Shown here piece after piece: positions 20,230 to 30,110 of a stretch of 64,000 nucleotides of DNA. The translations under genes were made by a program, and so were the position numbers. The notes beneath the pieces were generated by a model that was not told the origin of the DNA, ran no database searches, and was given only the letters and a program-made list of their open reading frames with translations. Source of the DNA: Blastocladiella emersonii ATCC 22665 (lineage: Eukaryota; Blastocladiomycota; Blastocladiomycetes; Blastocladiales; Blastocladiaceae); NCBI GenBank assembly GCA_025594325.1, contig JANHCV010000003.1, positions 1,364,001 through 1,428,000 of the forward strand, written 5' to 3'. Position 1 is the first letter of the stretch; every line of letters begins with the position of its first letter.

Positions 20230-21808
20230 ATGGTCAGTCCCTGTCCCCACACACACTCTAATGGATCAACGGCGGACCTGACACCGATGATGGGCAAATC
20301 TAGTCCGCACGAAAGCCGTCGGGGAAGAAAGCCGGCTCGGCGCGCAAGACCGGGTCGGCCGGGGCCAAGCAGCCGGACGCGGGCCCGCCGACGCTCGAGA
20401 CCATGACGCGCGAGCAGCTGCTCGAGGAGGTCAAGAAGGTGCAGGGCGAGCTCAACTCGGAGCGCGAGGAGCGGAATTATTTCCAGATGGAGCGGGTACG
20501 TTCGTGGCTCAATGCGGACGGCCGAGAAGAGCAGCAGACTAATCCTGAGAGCGCGACGTGTAGGACAAGATCAACGCGCTGTGGGACATCACCAAGAACG
20601 AGCTGTCCGAGTCCAAGGCGCAGCAGCTCAACAAGGACCGCGAGCTCGAGGAGCAGGAGGAGAAGCACCAGGTGGAGATCAAGGTGTACAAGCAGAAGGT
20701 CAAGCACCTGCTGTACGAGTACCAGAACAACGTGGCGCACCTGCAGACGGCGCACACCAAGTCGCTGACGGGGTCGAGCACCGAGCACGACGAGCAGCAG
20801 GCGGTGCTGCGCAAGGACAAGCGCGCGCTCAAGCTCGAGCTCAAGGAGCTGGAGCTGTCGCACGAGGACGTGGTGCGCAACCTCAAGGCCAAGCACGACG
20901 CCGAGATCAACACCCTGCGGGTCGACTTCGAGCGGCGCGCGCGCGAGCTGCAGAACAAGTACGAGAAGAAGATGAAGTCGATCCGCGACGACCTCGAGCT
21001 GCGGCGCAAGAACGAGATCCACGAGATCGAGGAGCGCAAGAATGGCCAGATCAACGCGCTCATGAAGAACCACGAGAAGGCGTTCAGCGAGATCAAGAAT
21101 TACTACAACGACATCACGCTCAACAACCTCGCCCTCATCAACTCGCTCAAGGAGCAGGTCGAGGAGATGAAGAAGAAGGAGGAGCGCAACGAGAAGCTCA
21201 TGTCCGACATTGTGGCCGAGAACAAGCGGCTGTCGGAGCCGCTGCAGTCGGCGCTGGCCGAGGGCGAGGGGCTCCGGCGGCAGCTGGCCAACTACCAAAA
21301 GGACAAGATGTCGCTGCAGAACGCCAAGGCGCGGCTCAAGGTGCTCGAGGAGGCGCACAAGTCGCTGTCGTGGGAGCACGAGGTGCTGCAGCAGCGGTTC
21401 GCGCAGGTGCAGAAGGAGCGCGACGACCTGTACCACCAGTTCCTGTCGCGCGTCGTCGAGGTGCAGCAGAAGACGGGGTTCAAGAACCTGATGCTCGAGA
21501 AGAAGCTCGAGGCGCTGCGGTCCAGCCTCGAGAAGAAGGACATGCAGCTGCACGAGCTGCTCGCGCAGTCGCACGTCGACCCGGCCACGGCCGCCAACAT
21601 CTCCAAGAAGCTCGACGAGATCATCGACGCCAAGAACCTGCAGATCCGCGAGCTCCAGCTCGACCTCGCGCGCGTCACCAAGGCCCACAACGACCTGATC
21701 CGCACGTTCCAGGCCAAGATGGTCGAGAACGGCATCCCCATGGACGACATCTCGCTCAAGCCGCTCGTCGCGAGCGCCACGATCCTGCCTGTCGTGGCGC
21801 TCAAGTGA
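20230..21808 (+). CDS. GAS8: Growth-arrest-specific 8 / dynein regulatory complex subunit 4 (DRC4)
   Basis: Coiled-coil subunit of the nexin-dynein regulatory complex of motile axonemes. Best model: exon 1 is only the ATG (20230-20232), followed by a 71-bp intron (GTCAGT...CTAG), exon 2 at 20304-20495, a 68-bp intron with a clear GACTAAT branch site, and exon 3 at 20564-21808. That gives 479 residues against 478 in human. Exon 2 then codes a Lys/Gly-rich N-terminus like the human MAPKKKGKKGK, followed by [15 protein letters not shown] across the junction. Near-identical blocks to animal GAS8 are [54 protein letters not shown] and [15 protein letters not shown]. If the first intron is not used, translation could start at 20403. 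The gene implies a swimming zoospore. Confidence 0.94.
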
Positions 21809-22478
21809 GGGAAGAACTCGGGCCAGATAGATACATGTACATACTTTGACCGAGACGCGCCACCGCCACGATGCGAGGGGAGAAACGTCTCCCGGCGCGC
21901 GTGCGAGACGGCGACGCGTCGCGCGACGCGCCTCCCCCTGAGGCGGGTGACATCACATGCGCCGTGCGCCGGGGCTTGCCTTCCTCTCTGCTCCCCCTTG
22001 TCTGCCGCCATCGGCCATCCCCTCTCTCCTCGCCCAAAGCATACCGTGTGCTCGCTAACCCACGAAGCTGCGCAACTATCCGCACTCGCCACCATGATGG
22101 TCAACGGTGCTTCGGTACGCTTCACCGCGAGCTCGTCGCCGCGCATGATGCACGCCTCACTCACGCTCGCTTCGCTGCGGCTAGACTTCTCCCCACGCCG
22201 ACCCCCACTACCACGACGCTTCCGTGACTGGGTACGCCCTCTCTCTCCCCAACCCGGTCCGCGCCTCCCCGTCGTGCGCACGGATGATGATGGAGCCCAC
22301 GTCGCGGTGTAGCAGCAGCCCGCCGCCGCCGACCGGCTTCGACCTGCGCTCCACTCTCCCGCCGACCCCGACTGGCCGAGGTGCCGCTGCCCCCACGGAC
22401 CCCCGTTCTCCCTCACACGCCCGCTCACGCACCCGCGCCTCCGCCCTCTCCCCCTCCAGACTCGCTGACGGCGACATC
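21809..22478. other. Intergenic region between GAS8 and RBM39
   Basis: About 670 bp. Bases 21905-21922 (GAGACGGCGACGCGTCGC) are the exact reverse complement of 34826-34843. An ATG at 22094 followed by a GTACGC donor could be an upstream leader exon, but no matching acceptor is clear. A pyrimidine-rich tract ending CCTCCAG at 22459 could be an acceptor in the RBM39 5' leader. No gene is supported. Confidence 0.5.
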
Positions 22479-24372
22479 ATGGAAGTCGACACGGCCCCGC
22501 GCGCCGACAAGGCCGCCCCGAGCGACCCGCGCGACCCGCGCCGCCGCAGCTCGTCGTCGAGCCGCCGCCGGAGCCGGAGCCGCGGCGCCGACGACCGCGA
22601 TCGCCGCCACCGCTCGTCGCGCCACCGTGACGACTCGCGCGACCGGGACCGCGGGTACGACCGCGACCGTGAGCGCGAGCGCCGCCGCCGGTCGAGCCGC
22701 TCCCGCTCCCGCGATCGGTACCGCTCCTCGCGCGACCGGTCCCGCGACCGCGGCGGCGACCGGTACCGCTACTCGTCGTCGCGCGACCGCTACCGCTCGC
22801 CCGACCGCCGTGACCGTGATCGTGGTAACGGCCGTCGCCGTGCCCCGAGTCCTTTTGTGTACGCTCTCTCGCTGCTGTCCTCCGTGCGTTGCGACCGCCT
22901 CACTGACCGCATCTCCGCCCAATCCAGGCGTCCTGCGCCCGTCCCCGACCTGACCCAGCCCGAGCGCGACGACCGCACCGTGTTCGTTGCCCAGCTCCAC
23001 GCCAACGTCCGTGCTGCGGACATTGTAGACTTCTTCGAGGAGAAGCACAAGGTCGGCCGCATCCGCGGCATCCGCCTCATTGCCGACCGCGGGTCGCGCC
23101 GCGCCAAGGGCGTCGGCTACATTGAGTTCTACGACCTCGACGCCATTGACCGCGCCGTCGAGACCAACGGCCAGCTGCTCATGGGTATCCCCATCATCGT
23201 CGAGCGCACCGAGGCCGAGAAGAACCGCATCGCCGCTGCCGCCGCGGCCGCGCGCGCCCAGGCCGCACAGCAGTTTGGCCTCGACCGCCCCGGCGCCATG
23301 CCCGGCACCACGTCGATCCCGCGCGGTGTTCCCGGCACGCTGCCGCCCCGCCCGTACGTTTTTCGGCTTGGGTTTAGGTGGACCCGCTCGCTCACATTTC
23401 GTCGTGCTCGTGTAGGCCGCTCGGCGCGCCCAAAAAGGACGGCCCCTCGCACACGCTCTACGTTACCAATCTGCCCCCTCAGCTGAGCGACTCGCACATC
23501 CGCCAGATCTACGAACCGTTTGGCCGCGTAGACGACGTCCGGGTCCAGAAGGACGCGCTCATGAACTCGACCGGCGCTGCTTTCGTGACGTACGTTGTCT
23601 CGACCCTGCGAGCTTCCCGCTGCATGCAGCTCACGCGTTTGACGCCCTCCCGTGTAGCTTCCAACGCGAGTCGGACGCCGAGACGGCGCTCACGGCTATG
23701 GCCGACTTTGCCATTGCCGGGAACAAGGTCAAGTGCACCATGGTCACCGACTCGGCCGGCGGCGCCGCGAGCACCGAGCTCGACGACGCGGACGGCCAGG
23801 GCATCCGCCTCAACGCGTTGTCCAAGGTCGAGCTCATGGCCAAGCTGTCGCGCACCGCCGTCGTCACCCCGCCACCATCGGCTTCCGCTGCCGCTCCCGC
23901 CGCTGTCCCGTCGGCGCCCAACGCGGCACCGGCCATGGTCATGACCCAAGTCCACACGCCCACCACCACCGCTGCCTCGGCTGCTGCGCCGCTCGTGTCG
24001 TCGCGGTGCCTGATGCTGACCAACATGTTCGACCCCGCAGAGGAGACGGAGCCCGACTGGGACCGCGACATCGAGGTCGAGGTGCAGCAGGAGGTGGAGA
24101 CCAACTACGGGCCCGTGCGCCACATCCGCGTGCTCAAGGACACGGCGGGTCACGTCGCCATCAAGTTCGCCGCCGTCGACGCGGCCGAGCGCGCCGCACG
24201 CGGGCTCAACGGCCGCTGGTTCGCCCAGCGCCAGCTCACCGGCACGCTCATCACTGGTACGTCATCGTCGCGTGCGCTCTGTGGATCCGGCCTTGGCTGA
24301 CCCGTGTCCTCGCTTCGTCCGCGTGTAGAGGACGAGTATAACTCCAAGTTTCCCGAGGCCACGTCTCTCTAG
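22479..24372 (+). CDS. RBM39: RBM39/CAPER-alpha-like splicing factor (RS domain, two RRMs, UHM)
   Basis: U2AF65-related splicing factor. Five exons (22479-22858, 22928-23353, 23416-23589, 23658-24256, 24329-24372; introns 62-72 bp) give 540 residues. Residues 1-130 are Arg/Ser/Asp-rich (SRRRSRSRG and RDRYRSSRDRSRDR repeats), a nuclear RS domain. RRM1 starts at RTVFVAQLH, with RNP1-like AKGVGYIEFYD. RRM2 is LYVTNLPPQLSDSHIRQIYE...STGAAFVTFQ, split by intron 3. The C-terminal RRM (CLMLTNMFDP...GHVAIKFAAVDAAERAARGLNGRWF) has the acidic helix and W-F pair of a U2AF-homology motif that binds ULM tryptophans. The final 15-residue exon codes EDEYNSKFPEATSL. Four introns in a splicing-factor gene would allow self-regulation, which is only a possibility. 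Confidence 0.92.
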
Positions 24373-24826
24373 GTCCCCTACCACACCACGGCCAAGATCC
24401 CCGCGCGCACCGGCACCCGTCCTACGTTCTGCTTGCTCTCTCCTCTCCTCGGCCCCCCTCCATCGACGACCCGTTCTGCATTTGACGCGCCCAAGGCTCC
24501 TAGATTCTCATCGACCGACCAGCTCGCTGCTGCGGGCCCATCAAGCTCAACCGTCGGCCTCAGCACTCTCTTCTTTACCTCCCGCGCGTGTAGTCTCGCG
24601 CCTCCCCGCACACTCTTTTCGTATCTATCACTCACACCACACGTATGCCCTCGCCTATATAAACCCACGGCTTAAGTGATATCGCCTCTTGCCACGGAGA
24701 GTGTGAGTGCGAGAGCGGCGCGGCGCGGTTCAAGCCCGGAAGCCGGCCGACCGCGTCGCTCTTGGCCCCTCGCTCTCTCCTCTCCCTGCCCCGCTCAATA
24801 AAGCTGTAAGAGCTCCACATAACGCC
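24373..24826. other. Intergenic region with UVRAG promoter
   Basis: About 450 bp. It is CT-rich, with a TATA box at 24656-24663 and a leader containing AATAAA at 24797-24802. No gene is seen. Confidence 0.5.
24656..24663 (+). promoter_or_regulatory. TATA box (TATATAAA) upstream of UVRAG/VPS38
   Basis: TATATAAA in the context GCCTATATAAACCCACGG, 164 bp upstream of the start codon, nearly the same context as the SAM synthetase TATA box. Confidence 0.55.
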
Positions 24827-26563
24827 ATGAGTGCAGGCACTCGCACCTGGGCCGTCGAGGACGAGCTCAGGTACGCACCCCATGCAATGCAACGCCCATG
24901 AATGAAGTGAAGCCGTTGCGGCGGCCCCTTGGCCCTCGCGCGCGCCCTGACACTTGGCTCTTGGAAAAGCCTGCTCGACGTAGTCGGCCAGGTCCACGCC
25001 GTCGAGGCCGAGCTCGACGGCGCACGCGCCGCCGCCGAGGCCGTGTTCCGCCCGCGAGTCGAGGCGGGGCCCGCGGTCAACGAGTACGGACTCGTCTGCG
25101 CTTCTGCTGCTTCTCGTGACGCCGGCTGAACGACGCGACGCGCGCGCGACCAGGTGTACGGCGAAAGCGCAGCGCATACGGTGGCTCAAGGAGACGGTGG
25201 CCGCGCGACGAAGGGCCATTGCCAAACGTACTCGCTCGCTCGCCTCCCTCCCACCTCGCCCGACCTTGTACCAACCGTCGCGTGTAGGCAAGTCGGAGCT
25301 CGCGGAAGCGCAGTCGTTCCTCGAGATGCGCAAGAACGCGTACCTGCGCGCGCGGCGCAAGCTCGGCGAGGAAATGTCGTGGCTCGACTCCAACGTCGAG
25401 ATCATCTCGCGCAACCGCGACCTCCTGTACCAGGTCCTCCACGAGCTGATCCAGGAGCGCGCGGCGATTGCGGCGGCGATCGCGAGGACGTTTCCGATCG
25501 CGTCGGTACGAGGGGGGACGCGAGGGGTGAGGAAGGGTGATGGTTGACGTCTGAGCGTGCGCGGTGTAGCTCGACCGCAAGTCGTACACGATCCGGTCGG
25601 TCCCGGTGCCCAACTCGGACTACGAGGGTATGACCTGCCTTGCGACCCCTTCCAACCCGCTCACGCCCCGCTCCCCGCCTAGTGCGCCACGACCCGATCG
25701 CCGTGAGCGCCGCGCTCGGCTGGATCTGCCTGATCCTGCAGGCCGCGACCGAGGTCTTTGACCTGCCGAACCGGTACCACATCACGGTGCTCGGGTCCAA
25801 ATCGACGATCCAGGACCCCGTCTCGGACCAGGTGTACCCGCTGTTCGAGCAGAACACGTCGCCGTTCCTGTTCGAGTACGGCGTATTCCTGCTCAACAAC
25901 TGCATCGCCGAGATGCTCGAGTCGCGCGGGATCCCCGTCACCAACCTCCAGATGACCCTCGCCAACCTCAAGCTACTCATCGATAGCGTCGCGCAGGCGA
26001 ATGTGGACTTGATCGCGTACGTTTGCACTTCACGACAAGTCGTTGGTTCGATCTTAACCCGCTCGTCTTCGTGTAGGCACCACTCCCCGTTCGCGAGGCC
26101 CAACTCGTCGTACGGCCCCGCCCCGCCGCCCATCACGCTGCTGTTCCCCGCCGCGCAGCTCTCATCCACATCGCTGCACCTCGGCACCTCGCCCGAGTTC
26201 CCCGATGCGCACCACCCCCACCACCACCACGCCGCTGCCCCGCTGAGCTCTTCCTCAGACGCGCCGACCCCGCGCGCGGCCTCATCCTCGGGTGACTCGG
26301 GGATCCGCCGCGCGTCGTCGGGCACCGCGATGCTGCTCGTCGCCGGTGCGACGGGCGGCGGGAGCACGTCGTCGCTCGCGTCGAGCCCGTCCGTCGGGTA
26401 CGGCGGCGGCGCGCGGTCGCCGTCCATGGCCGCGAGTCCGTCGAGCGATGTCGTCAGCGTAGCGGCCGCCATGGCGTCCCACCGCAGGGTCGCGCAGAGC
26501 GGCGAGTGGCGCGTCGTCAATGGACAGCTCAAGACCATTGATACGAGCGGGCGATGGGCGTGA
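24827..26563 (+). CDS. UVRAG: UVRAG/Vps38-like subunit of PI3-kinase complex II
   Basis: Partner of Vps34, Vps15 and Beclin-1 in endosomal PI3P synthesis and autophagosome maturation. Seven exons (24827-24870, 24970-25083, 25154-25227, 25288-25505, 25570-25627, 25683-26016, 26077-26563; introns 55-99 bp) give 442 residues. The first five exons code a helical, coiled-coil region (AKAQRIRWLKETVAARRRA, QSFLEMRKNAYLRARRKL). The diagnostic C-terminal fold has ALGWICLILQAA, RYHITVLGSKSTIQD and FEYGVFLLNNCIAEMLESRG, then LQMTLANLKLLID. This resembles UVRAG GSRSTIKD...FDYGVYLLN...LRQTLPNLK, and is unlike Atg14, which lacks the GSRSTI block. The tail after residue 280 is Ser/His/Gly-rich and disordered. 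An N-terminal C2 domain, present in human UVRAG, is missing. One acceptor (24969) is AAAAG rather than TAG. Confidence 0.85.
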
Positions 26564-26658
26564 TTTGAGAGAGAGTGTGTACAGTGATTGAACGAGGAGA
26601 AGAGAAAGAGACCAATTTTGAATGCAAACGAGGAAAACTGTATTGTACGAATGGTGAT

Positions 26659-29342
26659 TTACATGAGCAGCGACGCGGCCACGGCCACGAGACCGGCGAC
26701 CGTGGACAGGGCCATGCGCGCGGCCGACGAGGCCGCGGCGCCGGCGCCGCCGTCCTGCTTCTTGTCGTCACCGCCCTTGACCTCCTCGGCCGACGACACG
26801 ACCATGATCGAGTCCTGGGCGACGTTGGCGGCGGGGTTGTAGCTCGGGTCCTCGGCGGCGAGCGCGGCCTCGTCGCCCGAGAGCTGGGGCGTGACCTCGT
26901 CGTCGGCGAGAGCGCGGTACACGGGCTTGGGCGCAAAGTACTGGACCGGGTACTGGACGACGGTGCGCGGCACGCACTTGCCGCCGACCACCTCGAACCG
27001 CTCGTTGTCGCGGCACTGCAGGCACCCGCGCTCCGTGCACTGCAGGCACTGCTGGTCGCACGCGTTGCTGCCGAAGCAGTGCTTCTTGGCCGCCTCGCGC
27101 GCCGCGCGAGCGACGTCCGGGAACGGTTCCTTGGCCTTGGACAGCACGCACCGCGAGCACACGTGCGTGTACGCCAGGCGGTGCGTCTCGTACGCCGCGT
27201 CCGGGTTCATCTGCGCGCGAATGTCGGCCTCGCACGCCGCCACGAACCGCCGCACGTCCTCGTCGCACGCGTCCACGGACACAATCTTCTTGCCGCACTG
27301 CGCGGCCGCCGCGTCGAGCACGTCCTTGGGCGCAGCGGGCAGCGGGCGGTACGCGGGCAGCTTGGGCTCGGGGCCAGTGTACCGCGGGAGCGATGGCTGA
27401 ACGCGGTAGCCCGGCGGGATCGGGAACACGACGATCGGCTTCGGGCACGACGGCGGGAGCGGCACGTAGGTGGTGCCCGGGCGCGTCGACGTCTGGATCT
27501 GCGTCTTGGTCGGGACCGCCGCCGAGGTCGACGACGTGGTGATCACGGCGGGGACCGAGGTGGTGGTGGTTGTGCTGGCGGCGGCCGGGACCGAGGCCGA
27601 CGTGGTCGTCGACGAGGTGATGCTCGTGGCCGCGCCGATGACCGACGAGACCTGGGTCGAAGACGAGCTCGTGGTCGCGGTCGTCGACGACGACGTGGTG
27701 CCCTGGGCAGCGGTCGTCGACGAGGAACTCGAGGTGTTGACGCCGGCGGTGGTCGACGAGGAAGCACTGCCAGTAGCGGCCGATGAGGTCGAGGCCGAAG
27801 TGGTGCTGGTCACGGTGGGCTGCGCGGGAGCGCCGTTGGGGTCCGTGAACGTGCCCGTGGCCGTGGTCGAGGTGCTGGCGCCGCCGGCCGGGTTGGTGGT
27901 CGCGGCGGTCGAGGCCGTCGTTGTGGTCGAGGACGAGGACGAGGTGCCAGAGTTGGCGGTGGTCGCCGAGCCGATGACCGACGAGACCTGCGTCGAGGTC
28001 GACGAAGCCGGAGCCGACGACGACGACGAGGAACTAGCGGGAACCGAGGGCGTCGTGACGATGGCGACCGAGGTCGGCGTGGCCGTGACCGACGTCGTCA
28101 GCGACGAGGACGTGGTGAGGGAAGGCGTCGGCTTGTTACACACGACCTTGGCCGCGTCGGGGCGCTTGCACTCGGTGACGGGCGTGCCGATCGGGAACTT
28201 GGCGCCCGAGTTGCCCGTGCACTTGTCGCGGCACTTGAACAGGTTGTCGTCGCCGGGCACGCGCCACGACTCGCCGAACTTGTACAGGTCCGTGTTCTTG
28301 AACCCGGGCTTCTTGTTGAACATGTCGCCCGCGGCGTAGTCGATGATGGGCTGCGTCTTGAACACGGTGCCGTCGCGCGCCGTGAAGTCGTTGCTCGCGT
28401 CGCCGTCAAACTTGCCACACAGGCCGCCGAGCTTGCCGCGCAGGTGGTTGGCCGCGTCAAAGTACACGTTCATGTACCGGTCCTTGCCCGAGCCGATGAT
28501 GTCGACCTTGAGGTTCGAGCCCGCGTTGAAGGCCACGTTCACCGAGGTCGTCGTGCCCGACCGCGTCTTGGACACGGTCGCGCCGTCGAGCTTGTTGGTG
28601 ATCTGCTGCACGCACGTGTTCGGGTCGGCCTGGTTGGCGTCGATGATGAAGGACGAGCTGCCGTAGCGCACGGCCAGGGCGACGATGCAGGTCGCCTTGC
28701 TGAAGCACGGGCCCTGGCGCGCCTGGATCGTCACGTAGTCGGACTGGACCAGGTAGAAGTCGCCCTCGCCTGTTCGTTTTGGGATGGTGAGAGCGGAGTG
28801 GGTTAGTCTTCGGAACGAGATCATACGCGCCATCACACGAGTGAGAGGAAGAAATACGGACCCTGGTAGTGGTAGAGCGCAGTCGTGTCAAACGAGCGGT
28901 AGTGCGGGTCGCCCGTGACCTGGCACTGGCCCGTCTTCTCCTTGTCGCGGACCGTGGGCAGCGACGTCGACTTGCCGTAGTGCTTGTAGGTGCAGTCGTC
29001 CGAGAAGGCCGTGAAGGTGATGGGCATCTGGCGCTCGGCGGGCGCAATCGAGAGGAAGGGCAGCGACACGACCGTGAGCGGCTGCGGCTTGTTGTAGTTG
29101 TCGGGCGTGAACTCGAGCGCGCACTTGTCGAACTTGGTGTTGGGCGCGTCAAAGTAGACGACGACGCGCGACGCGGGCGCCGTCTTGAGCGCGACCTGCA
29201 CCGTCTCGCCGGCCGTGTTGCCGTCGAGCGCGAGCTTGGGCTTGTCGAAGACGAGGAAGTCGTCGGTGCTGACGGGCGTGGCCACGACGGCCGAGGTGCC
29301 GACGGCGGCGGCGATGGCGAGGAGCGAGAGGAGCTTGACCAT
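26659..29342 (-). CDS. GPI-anchored surface protein with von Willebrand type D domain
   Basis: Exons 29342-28862 and 28769-26659 (92-bp intron, phase 1) give 863 residues. A signal peptide (MVKLLSLLAIAAAVGTSAVVA) leads into a beta-rich region of about 110 residues. The VWD domain starts near residue 139 with CQVTGDPHYRSFD and continues YHYQGEGDFYLVQSDYV across the intron. It ends near GKLGGLCGKFDGDASNDF, the hallmark CGxxDGxxxND. A Ser/Thr/Val-rich mucin-like stalk of about 200 residues follows, then a Cys-rich block (CSRC, CDQQCLQCTERGCLQC). The last 20 residues are hydrophobic (MALSTVAGLVAVAASLLM) after Ser/Ala, as for a GPI signal. Likely role: cell-wall or zoospore surface adhesion. The donor could instead be GTGTGA at 28823-28818, which would add a few residues and shift the acceptor. 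Confidence 0.82.
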
Positions 29343-30110
29343 TTTTGTAGTTGTAGTGTGGTGTAGGGGTAGGGATAAGGGCGGAGGTGTCTAGCGTGGC
29401 AGCAGCAGCAGTGCACGCGCGGTCTTGTAGAAGTGTATGGTACAGGGGAGAGGGCGGTCCACGCTCTCGAGGGGGATGTGTACAGGGTGGGAGGGCGACC
29501 GGTGCGAGCGACTGCTGGTGCTGGAGGCTGGGTTGATGAGTTCGACTTGATGGGAGAGGGGACGCGGCCGGGTTTTGTAGTCCCTGGACTCTCGAAGAGT
29601 TCGCTGCACGCGTGCTGAACGCGACCGCAGCAGCAGCGTTGCAAGCGTTGCTGTGGGGTGGCGCAGCCTAGGATCGTGCAGCGGCATCGAAAGCAAGCAA
29701 GCGTTCATGTTCAAGCCGCCCCGCAGCATCGCGTCCAAGCTGGTGGCCAAACGACGAGTCGTGGCTGGAGCGCGGGCAAGCTCGCGACCACAGCTTGCAC
29801 GCAGGGCGAGTCATGAACTGTTCGCAGACGGTGGCGCACCGCGTCCGTCCGCAGCGCGAAATTGGTCGGCAGCGAGTGGGTCCGTCGATTGCCCCGACTC
29901 CCGCCGTGTCAGGGTGCAGAATGAAGTGTGCTTGCGACAATTTACCACGGCGTCGGCGGTGATGGTCGGCGTGATGTGATGTAAGCGACGCGTCGTCCCG
30001 GCGAGTCGGAGCGGGCGAAGTGGGCCACGCGGTCAGCCGGCCGACGCGTGCGACCTTTCACCAGCAGAGATCGCTCGCCGAACCCTCGCTCTCTCACTCC
30101 CACGAAAACC
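29343..30110. other. Divergent promoter between VWD protein and acyl-CoA dehydrogenase
   Basis: About 770 bp, no supported gene. It includes GCGACGCGTCG at 29985-29995, one of the recurring intergenic words, and a CT-rich leader before 30111. Confidence 0.55.
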
